Assembly: GCA_947178455.1 (NCBI GenBank)
Contig: CAMWYI010000112.1
Coordinates: 1-5,488 of the forward strand
Direction: 5' to 3'
DNA: 5,488 bases
Source: an uncultured Alistipes sp.
GTDB lineage: Bacteria > Bacteroidota > Bacteroidia > Bacteroidales > Rikenellaceae
Position numbers and translations under genes: made by a program
In this document: positions 1 to 4,651 of the stretch, piece after piece
Layout: each line of letters starts with the position of its first letter
How positions within the stretch are numbered: the first letter of the stretch is position 1
The notes under the pieces: generated by a model
What the model was told of the DNA's origin: nothing
The model's database searches: none
The model's input: only the letters and a program-made list of their open reading frames with translations

Positions 1-70
1 GCTCATGGCGGTGAGGTTTTATAAATGATGAATCGGGAACAAAGATACGATAATTAGGTAAAATTTTTTC

Positions 71-78
71 TATCTTTA
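71..78 (+). promoter_or_regulatory. Candidate -7 element for the steroid-reductase operon
   Basis: TATCTTTA matches the Bacteroidota -7 consensus TAnnTTTG at all but the last base. It lies in an AT-rich stretch about 100 bases before the first gene. No TTTG -33 box is present at the expected 19-20 base distance, so this is a weak call. Transcription from here would give a leader of roughly 90 bases, which includes the inverted repeat at 95-152. Confidence 0.3.
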
Positions 79-94
79 CTGCGTATTTTGCGCA

Positions 95-152
95 CGTTTT
101 CCCGCTTCGGCAGCGCCGACCACCTCGAAATACCGTCGGCCCATCGAAAACG
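95..152 (+). repeat. Nested inverted repeat in the operon leader
   Basis: The outer arms are CGTTTTC (95-101) and GAAAACG (146-152). The inner arms are GCCGAC (115-120) and GTCGGC (135-140). Folded as RNA they would give two stacked short stems separated by asymmetric internal loops, 24 bases before the first start codon. It could be a leader structure or an operator-like site, or chance in GC-rich sequence. No known riboswitch class is recognised. Confidence 0.3.
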
Positions 153-176
153 TAATTTAATAAAAAACCTGAACGA

Positions 177-938
177 ATGAAAGAAACGTTCGACCTGTTT
201 TTAATCGGGATGGCCGTCGCCGCGCTCGGCGTCTTCGTGGCGCTGCAATTCTTCGAGGCCGGGTACGGCTACCTGTTCGACCGGCGTTACGGGCCGCCCG
301 TCCCCAACAAAGCGGGGTGGGTACTCATGGAAGCGCCCGTTTTCGTCTTCATGTGCGTGCTGTGGGCCTGCTCCGAGCGGATGTGGGATGCCGCGCCGCT
401 CGCGCTGTTCGTGCTGTTCCAGACCCACTACCTCCAACGGTCGTTCATCTTCCCGCTGCTGATGCGCGGCAACTCCAAGATGCCGTTGGGCATCGTCCTT
501 ATGGGGATGCTGTTCAATACGCTCAACGCCCTGATGCAGGGCGGCTGGATTTTCTACGTCTCGCCCGCCGACTTCTACGACGACTGGTTTTCAAAACCCT
601 ACATCTACATCGGCGGGGCGATTTTCTTGGCGGGTATGGCCATCAATCTCCACTCCGACTACATCATCCGCCACCTGCGCAAGCCCGGCGACACGCGCCA
701 CTACATTCCGCGCGGCGGCATGTTCCGCTATGTCTCGTCGGCCAACTATTTCGGCGAACTGGCCGAGTGGGTGGGCTTCGCCATAGCCTCGTGGTCGTGG
801 GCCGGTGCCGTCTTCGCTTGGTGGACGTTCGCCAACCTCGCGCCCCGCGCCGCCTCGCTCTACCGGCGCTACGAAAAGGAGTTCGGCGCGGAGTTCACCG
901 ACTTGAAACGCAAAAAAATCGTTCCATTCATCTATTAG
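177..938 (+). CDS. Steroid 5-alpha-reductase family membrane protein (SRD5A-like)
   Basis: A 253-residue polytopic membrane protein of the 3-oxo-5-alpha-steroid 4-dehydrogenase family. The family reduces the delta-4 double bond of 3-keto steroids with NADPH to give 5-alpha products. About six hydrophobic segments are visible (roughly residues 7-27, 46-65, 71-95, 103-128, 141-160 and 195-222). Family signatures are Glu52 in MEAP and Tyr85 in THYLQR, spaced like the substrate-keto-binding Glu57 and Tyr91 of human SRD5A2. Also present are NLHSDYIIRHLRKPGD (157-172), a P-R-G-G turn (178-181), SANYFGELAEW (188-198) and the C-terminal KKIVPFIY, all very close to the human enzymes. The length equals that of human SRD5A1/2, so the gene looks complete. 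The start has an AT-rich upstream region and no Shine-Dalgarno sequence, as is usual in Bacteroidota. It is the first gene of the operon; the flavoenzyme follows after 3 bases. The family is sure. A bile-acid substrate is inferred from the neighbours; bacterial homologues can also act on sterols or steroid hormones. Confidence 0.93.
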   Translation: MKETFDLFLIGMAVAALGVFVALQFFEAGYGYLFDRRYGPPVPNKAGWVLMEAPVFVFMCVLWACSERMWDAAPLALFVLFQTHYLQRSFIFPLLMRGNSKMPLGIVLMGMLFNTLNALMQGGWIFYVSPADFYDDWFSKPYIYIGGAIFLAGMAINLHSDYIIRHLRKPGDTRHYIPRGGMFRYVSSANYFGELAEWVGFAIASWSWAGAVFAWWTFANLAPRAASLYRRYEKEFGAEFTDLKRKKIVPFIY

Positions 939-941
939 CCT

Positions 942-2153
942 ATGTCCGAACTCTTCACACCCTATCGACTGGGCCCCGTGACCTTGCGCAACCGAGTCAT
1001 CCGCTCGGCCGCATTCGAGTCGATGGGCGAAAATTTCGGCCCGTCGCAGCAGCTCAAAGACTACCACGTCGCGGTCGCACGCGGCGGCGTCGGGATGACC
1101 ACCGTCGCTTATGCGGCCGTGTGCCGCAGCGGCCTGTCGTTCCGCAAACAGTTGTGGCTGCGTCCCGAAATCGTGCCCGCGCTGCGCGACCTGACCGACG
1201 CGATTCACCGCGAAGGAGCCGCCGCAGGCATCCAAATCGGCCACTGCGGCAACATGACCCACCTCACAACGGCCGGACAGATTCCGATCGGAGCATCGAC
1301 CGGCTTCAACCTCTATGCCTATACGCCCGTGCGCGGCATGCGCAAAAGCGAAATCGTGCAGGTGGCCAAAGACTTCGGCCGCGCCGTGCACACGGCTGCC
1401 GACGCCGGATTCGATTCGGTCGAGACGCACGCCGGACACGGCTACTTGATTTCGCAGTTCCTGTCGCCCTACACCAACCACCGTCGCGACGAGTACGGCG
1501 GGTCGCTCCACAACCGCATGCGGTTCATGCGCATGTGTTTGGAGGAGGTCATGGAGGCCGCCGCCCAGCGCAACGTGGCCGTGCTGGTCAAGCACAACAT
1601 GTACGACGGTTTCAAGAGCGGCATTCAGATTCCCGAGAGCATCGAAATCGCCAAAGTCATCGAATCCTACCAAGTCAACGGCATCGTCCTTTCGGCCGGA
1701 TTCGTGTCCAAAGCCCCGATGGCCGTCATGCGCGGACTGATACCGCTTTATACCATGAGCCACTACTCGCCGCTGTGGCTGCGGTACTTCATCCGGTGGT
1801 GCGGCCCCTATATGATCAAGCAGTTCCCGTTCGAGGAGTGCTACTTTTTGGAGGATGCCAAGAAGTTCCGCGCCGCACTCAAAGGGCCGCTCGTCTACGT
1901 GGGCGGGCTCGTCAGCCGCGAGGGTATCGACAAGGCGCTCGATGCCGGATTCGACATGGTGCAAATGGCCCGCGCGCTGGTCAACGACCCCGCATTCGTC
2001 AACAAACTGCGCGAGGGCGACGCGTCGACCCGCAGTGAGTGCGACCACCGCAACTACTGCATCGCCCGCATGTATTCGGTCGACATGAAGTGCTGCAAAC
2101 ATTGCCCCGACCTGCCGCGCAAGATACGCGAGGAGCTGGCCAAACTTCCGTAG
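942..2153 (+). CDS. NADH:flavin oxidoreductase, Old Yellow Enzyme family (likely delta-4 steroid/bile-acid 5-beta-reductase)
   Basis: A 403-residue FMN TIM-barrel enzyme. Signatures are LFTPYRLGPVTLRNRVIRSA at 4-23, IQIGHCGN (97-104), the block ETHAGHGYLISQFLSPYTN (161-179) with substrate-site His163 and His166, RRDEYGGSLHNRMRF (181-195), and the FMN-phosphate region VGGLVSREGID...FDMVQMARALVNDP (320-350). It ends after the barrel and lacks the FAD/NADH domains of BaiCD, BaiH and 2,4-dienoyl-CoA reductase, so it needs an outside electron partner or binds NAD(P)H directly. Residues 258-305 form an aromatic, hydrophobic insertion. The C-terminus carries Cys367, 373, 384, 385 and 388, but the position expected for the second Fe-S cysteine is Arg370. 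In the reported iso-allo bile-acid pathway such an enzyme interconverts 3-oxo-5-beta and 3-oxo-delta-4 bile acids, supplying the 5-alpha-reductase. The family is sure; the substrate is inferred from the operon. Confidence 0.9.
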   Translation: MSELFTPYRLGPVTLRNRVIRSAAFESMGENFGPSQQLKDYHVAVARGGVGMTTVAYAAVCRSGLSFRKQLWLRPEIVPALRDLTDAIHREGAAAGIQIGHCGNMTHLTTAGQIPIGASTGFNLYAYTPVRGMRKSEIVQVAKDFGRAVHTAADAGFDSVETHAGHGYLISQFLSPYTNHRRDEYGGSLHNRMRFMRMCLEEVMEAAAQRNVAVLVKHNMYDGFKSGIQIPESIEIAKVIESYQVNGIVLSAGFVSKAPMAVMRGLIPLYTMSHYSPLWLRYFIRWCGPYMIKQFPFEECYFLEDAKKFRAALKGPLVYVGGLVSREGIDKALDAGFDMVQMARALVNDPAFVNKLREGDASTRSECDHRNYCIARMYSVDMKCCKHCPDLPRKIREELAKLP

Positions 2154-2157
2154 TGCG

Positions 2158-2967
2158 ATGAAACGGGGTCAAATTTCGCGGGGCGCCGCTTGGGCATTGA
2201 TTACCGGCGCCGGTTCCGGCATCGGGCGTTGCTATGCGCTCCGGCTGGCCGCGCTGGGCTATCGTGTCGCGCTGGTCGGCGAGCACATCGAACGGCTCGA
2301 AGCCGTGAAGCAGGAAATCGAAGCGGCCGGAGGGGTCGAAATCCGCACGTTCGCTATCGACCTTGCCCGCACGACCGCCGCGCAGGAACTTTTCGACTGG
2401 ACGCGCGAACAAAACATCGCAGTCGACGTGCTGGTGAACAATGCGGGTATTTTCTCGTTCTGCGACGTGCTGCATACGCCGGCCGAACGCATCGAACGCA
2501 TGATTCTGCTCCATGACCTGACCGCCACCCAACTCTGCCGGATGTTCGCCGACGAGATGATACGGCGCGGCGTGCGGGGCCGTATCCTCAACATGTCATC
2601 GTTCTCGTTGTGGATGCCGTTTCCGGGTCTCTCGATTTACAGCGCCTCGAAAGCCTATCTGCGCAGTTTCTCGGTGGCGTTCGCCCGCGAAGTCGCCGAC
2701 CGAGGCATCCGCGTCACGGCGGTCTGTCCGGCAGGCGTGGCAACCGATTTGTACGGATTGACGCCCCGCTGGCAACGCATCGGACTGCGGCTGGGGGCGC
2801 TTATCTCCGCCGATAGCTGCGCACGGCGCGGGCTGCGTGCTTTGTGGCGCGGACGGCGGTGCATCGTGCCCGACTGGTGGAACCGACTGTTCATCCCGAT
2901 TTGCAAGGTGCTGCCCATGTGGATGCTGCGCCCGCTGCGGCGGTACACGATGCGATTCCAAAAATAA
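2158..2967 (+). CDS. Short-chain dehydrogenase/reductase (likely 3-beta-hydroxysteroid dehydrogenase)
   Basis: A 269-residue classical SDR with a Rossmann cofactor motif TGAGSGIG (16-23), NNAG (94-97), catalytic Ser148 and the YSASK motif giving Tyr161 and Lys165. PAGVATDL (191-198) follows the active site, as in ketoacyl reductase/17-beta-HSD type 12-like SDRs. The conserved Asn of the SDR tetrad appears to be Asp120 or His119 (MILLHDLTATQL), an unusual substitution. The last 30 or so residues are hydrophobic and basic (LFIPICKVLPMWMLRPLRRY), which could hold the enzyme at the membrane beside the 5-alpha-reductase. The start lies 4 bases after the flavoenzyme stop. In the proposed pathway it would reduce the 3-oxo group of the 5-alpha intermediate to a 3-beta-hydroxyl; 3-alpha or another position cannot be ruled out from sequence. 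The fold is certain and the specificity is inferred from context. Confidence 0.88.
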   Translation: MKRGQISRGAAWALITGAGSGIGRCYALRLAALGYRVALVGEHIERLEAVKQEIEAAGGVEIRTFAIDLARTTAAQELFDWTREQNIAVDVLVNNAGIFSFCDVLHTPAERIERMILLHDLTATQLCRMFADEMIRRGVRGRILNMSSFSLWMPFPGLSIYSASKAYLRSFSVAFAREVADRGIRVTAVCPAGVATDLYGLTPRWQRIGLRLGALISADSCARRGLRALWRGRRCIVPDWWNRLFIPICKVLPMWMLRPLRRYTMRFQK

Positions 2968-2973
2968 ATCGGT

Positions 2974-3591
2974 ATGATAAAAAACGTCGTTTTCGACTTG
3001 GGCGGAGTGCTCGTGGGGCTCGACCTCGCCAAGTGCCGCGCGGCATTCGAAGCCATCGGACTGCAAGCAATCGGCGCCCTCATCGACCCGTGCCATCCGG
3101 CGGCGATGATAGAACGCATGGAGCAAGGCGAACTCTCGTTCCACGAGACCTGCGAGGAGATGCGCCGCATGACGGGCAACCGCACGGTGACCGACGACCA
3201 GATAGCCGCCGCCATTTCGGCCTTTCTGACCGATATTCCGGTCGAAAAACTGCGGTCAATCGAGGCCTTGCGCCGTCGGGGCATCCGCACCTACGTCCTC
3301 TCGAACAACAACCCCGCCGCTATGGAGACGATACGCCGGATGTTCACTGCCGACGGTCGCACGATGCAGGATTATTTCGACGGCATCTACCTCTCCTACC
3401 GCATGCGGCTCCTGAAACCCCACGCCGACATATTTATTAAGATGCTGGAAGATAGCGGGATGTCGGCAGAAGAAAGTCTTTTCATCGACGATTCCGCGCG
3501 CAACATCGAAACGGCCCGCCGATTGGGATTCGCCGTTCACCGAGCCGTACCCGACGAAGATTTCCGGCCGCTGCTCGACAATATCGGGTAG
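2974..3591 (+). CDS. HAD-superfamily phosphatase, YihX-like (subfamily IA)
   Basis: A 205-residue haloacid dehalogenase-like hydrolase. Motif I is VVFDLGGVL with nucleophile Asp8; Gly10 replaces the usual second Asp, as is normal in the YihX/epoxide-hydrolase N-terminal group. Motif II is YVLSNNNP (Ser110, Asn111), motif III is LLKPHADIF (Lys148) and motif IV is LFIDDSARNI (Asp172, Asp173). A helical cap fills about residues 17-90. E. coli YihX dephosphorylates alpha-glucose 1-phosphate, but this group is broad and the substrate here is unknown. It is cytosolic and complete. It starts 6 bases after the SDR stop, so it is probably co-transcribed with the steroid genes, although nothing in the proposed pathway needs a phosphatase. 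Its final base begins a 13-base copy of tRNA-Pro sequence. Confidence 0.9.
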   Translation: MIKNVVFDLGGVLVGLDLAKCRAAFEAIGLQAIGALIDPCHPAAMIERMEQGELSFHETCEEMRRMTGNRTVTDDQIAAAISAFLTDIPVEKLRSIEALRRRGIRTYVLSNNNPAAMETIRRMFTADGRTMQDYFDGIYLSYRMRLLKPHADIFIKMLEDSGMSAEESLFIDDSARNIETARRLGFAVHRAVPDEDFRPLLDNIG

Positions 3592-3603
3592 GGAGACTGG
3601 ATT
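3591..3603. repeat. 13-base duplicate of the tRNA-Pro 3' region (att-like)
   Basis: GGGAGACTGGATT here is identical to 3876-3888, which is the 3' acceptor and T-arm part of tRNA-Pro read on the plus strand, 285 bases away. The copy starts on the last base of the HAD stop codon. A degenerate third copy of the first bases (GGGAGACGAATTGGC, 3666-3680) lies 75 bases further on. Duplicated tRNA 3' ends are typical of integrase attachment sites, but no integrase lies in the window. Confidence 0.5.
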
Positions 3604-3680
3604 GGCTGCTGCGCGGTTTGCACAAAATCTGTGTGAAAGCCCATGCAAGCGACCTGCTTTTGTTGGGGAGACGAATTGGC

Positions 3681-3711
3681 GTTGCGGAGCGGTTGCAAAC
3701 CGCTCCGCAAC
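3681..3711. repeat. Perfect 14-bp hairpin (REP-like palindrome)
   Basis: Arms GTTGCGGAGCGGTT (3681-3694) and AACCGCTCCGCAAC (3698-3711) flank a 3-base loop GCA. There is no T-run on either side, so it is not a classical terminator. It lies in the 3' untranslated part of the operon, 90 bases after the HAD stop, and might protect the mRNA end. The outer ten bases, GTTGCGGAGC, recur nearby: one near-copy in the same orientation at 3780-3789 and an exact inverted copy at 3819-3828. Confidence 0.7.
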
Positions 3712-3756
3712 ACCTTTCCAGCAAGGCCCCTTGGCGAGGTTACAAGATTCAATACG

Positions 3757-3779
3757 AACCCGCCCTTGCGGGTTTTTTT
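3757..3779 (+). terminator. Rho-independent terminator of the steroid-reductase operon
   Basis: Stem AACCCGC (3757-3763), loop CCTT, stem GCGGGTT (3768-3774), then a run of T reaching 3779. It lies 166 bases after the HAD stop, with no other gene between, so it should end the four-gene transcript. Confidence 0.88.
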
Positions 3780-3828
3780 GTTGCGAAGCCGCTGTTTGCC
3801 AATAAATTCGCACAGCGGGCTCCGCAAC

Positions 3829-3857
3829 AAAAAAGTCTCTGCCATAAGCAGAGACTT
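3829..3857 (-). terminator. Rho-independent terminator of tRNA-Pro
   Basis: Read on the minus strand, AAGTCTCTGC, a 5-base loop TTATG and GCAGAGACTT form a 10-bp stem (3857 to 3833), followed by a T-run to 3829. It begins 16 bases after the tRNA 3' end, which fits termination of a monocistronic tRNA transcript. It faces the plus-strand terminator at 3757-3779. Confidence 0.88.
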
Positions 3858-3872
3858 CGTATTTGAATCTTG

Positions 3873-3947
3873 TCGGGGAGACTGGATTCGAACCAGCGAC
3901 CCCCTGCTCCCAAAGCAGGTGCGCTAACCGGACTGCGCTACACCCCG
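3873..3947 (-). tRNA. tRNA-Pro (anticodon UGG)
   Basis: A 75-base cloverleaf on the minus strand. The acceptor arm is CGGGGTG/CTCCCCG with discriminator A. The D-stem is GCGC/GCGC. The anticodon stem CCTGC/GCAGG holds loop TTTGGGA with anticodon TGG, which reads CCA proline codons. The T-arm is GCTGG, TTCGAAT, CCAGT. C1:G72, A73 and G35-G36 suit prolyl-tRNA synthetase. CCA is not encoded and must be added. Oddity: bases 6 and 67 of the acceptor stem are both U, a mismatch, and the T-stem has a G:U pair. It has its own promoter upstream and terminator downstream. Confidence 0.97.
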
Positions 3948-3956
3948 TAACGAGCG

Positions 3957-3988
3957 CAAAGATAACCTTATTTTTCGGTTCCGGCAAA
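3957..3988 (-). promoter_or_regulatory. Bacteroidota-type promoter of tRNA-Pro
   Basis: On the minus strand, TTTG (3988-3985) is followed by a 20-base spacer and TATCTTTG (3964-3957), an exact match to the -7 consensus TAnnTTTG. The expected start of transcription is just before the tRNA 5' end at 3947. This is the best promoter in the window and supports the phylum assignment. Confidence 0.85.
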
Positions 3989-4055
3989 CCTAATTTCCAC
4001 AAGGCGATTCGCGTCGAAGTTCCGACCGCCACCGTGCTCGTCCGTTTTCGGGCAT

Positions 4056-4063
4056 CATCTTTG
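4056..4063 (+). promoter_or_regulatory. Candidate -7 element for the DUF4251 gene pair
   Basis: CATCTTTG matches TAnnTTTG except for its first base and lies 31 bases before the start codon at 4095, giving a leader of about 25 bases. No TTTG -33 box is seen at the right distance, so the call is tentative. It would diverge from the tRNA promoter about 70 bases away. Confidence 0.4.
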
Positions 4064-4094
4064 CAGACGCATGGGGAAAACCTATTAATGCGTC

Positions 4095-4634
4095 ATGAAA
4101 AAATCAGTTATCATCCTTACGGCTCTGCTTGTATGCGTAGCGGCCGCAACGGTCATCGGACAGAAAAAGGTTCTGTCGCCCAAAGAGGAACGCCGCGAAG
4201 TGCGCGAAAAACGCCGTGCGGAGCGCATCGCCAATTTCGAGAAGACGATGGACTCCATCGTGCTGTCGCGCAACTTCCAGTTCAATCCCCAGACCATGCA
4301 GCAGCAGCCTGCGGGCCCGATGCGCCAAATCATGAACCCGGCTTTCAACGTCGGCATCTGGGACGGCACGGCCGACATCTGTCTGCCCTACATCAAAGGC
4401 TACGTGCCGCCCTACCACGTCACCGTGCTCAACTACACCGTCGGCGTGCAGGGCTACACCACCGAACAGACCCACGAGGGGTGGATGGTCACCTTCTCCG
4501 CCTCGTTGTTCTCGGCTTCGGACTACACCTTCACGTTCGAGATATTCTCTCGCACGGGCGGTGCGACGCTGACTATCACCAATCCTTGGTACAACGCCGT
4601 GCAGTATTCGGGCAGCATCACGCAACTCTATTAA
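4095..4634 (+). CDS. Exported DUF4251 domain protein (first of a tandem pair)
   Basis: A 179-residue protein with an N-terminal signal peptide (MKKS, then a hydrophobic stretch at about 5-21, probable cleavage near VIG-Q at 22-23). Cys14 does not sit in a lipobox, so a soluble periplasmic or secreted protein is likelier than a lipoprotein. A charged, probably helical linker rich in Glu and Arg (about 28-50) precedes a beta-rich C-terminal domain (about 58-179). This architecture matches DUF4251, a Bacteroidota family without a known function. No catalytic motif is visible. The start at 4095 is chosen over the in-line ATG at 4088, which is in another frame, because only 4095 gives the signal peptide. 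The next gene follows after 17 bases and encodes a paralogue; both share NFxF/NYxF-xPxTMQ near the domain start and GWM(V/I)(T/S)F in the middle. Confidence 0.85.
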   Translation: MKKSVIILTALLVCVAAATVIGQKKVLSPKEERREVREKRRAERIANFEKTMDSIVLSRNFQFNPQTMQQQPAGPMRQIMNPAFNVGIWDGTADICLPYIKGYVPPYHVTVLNYTVGVQGYTTEQTHEGWMVTFSASLFSASDYTFTFEIFSRTGGATLTITNPWYNAVQYSGSITQLY

Positions 4635-4651
4635 AACTTCGTTCTATTCGC

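Larger units (their letters stand above)
3742..3872. repeat. Large imperfect inverted repeat enclosing two opposed terminators
   Basis: ACAAGATTCAATACGAA at 3742-3758 is matched, inverted and with one extra base, at 3855-3872. Inside these lie unlike terminator stems (3757-3774 and 3833-3857), then inverted GTTGCG(A/G)AGC copies and GCTGT/ACAGC arms (to 3795 and from 3812). The core is an AT-rich spacer at about 3796-3811. The outer and inner sequences are conserved between the two arms while the terminator stems differ. The plus-strand arm therefore looks like a second version of the tRNA trailer-terminator module. Confidence 0.65.

Noticed and set aside
1..47. Possible divergent gene leaving the left edge: minus-strand ATG at 6-4 with TATCTTTG at 47-40
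   Set aside because: Only two codons would be inside the window and there is no -33 TTTG at the right distance. The -7 match is noted but cannot support a gene.
317..2038. Long open frame crossing the 5-alpha-reductase and flavoenzyme genes
   Set aside because: Arg/Ala/Pro/His-rich composition typical of a shifted frame in GC-rich DNA. Both underlying genes have intact family motifs.
591..2102. 503-residue minus-strand open frame
   Set aside because: A shadow of the flavoenzyme gene; it spans the boundary of two well-supported genes and has no recognisable domain.
3602..3927. Several short open frames in the intergenic region, on both strands
   Set aside because: They cover hairpins, both terminators and the tRNA, and have no domain or start context. 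One ends in GDWIRTSDPLLPK, another tRNA translation artefact.
3591..3947. An integrated mobile element or phage between the 13-base repeats
   Set aside because: The interval is under 300 bases, with no integrase, transposase or coding sequence. At most it is a scar.
3863..4651. N-terminal extension of the last gene's frame, reading GETGFEPATPCSQ
   Set aside because: This part is antisense to tRNA-Pro and then overlaps the first DUF4251 gene. GETGFEPATP-type peptides are a known artefact of translating tRNA genes. The signal peptide starts at 4652.
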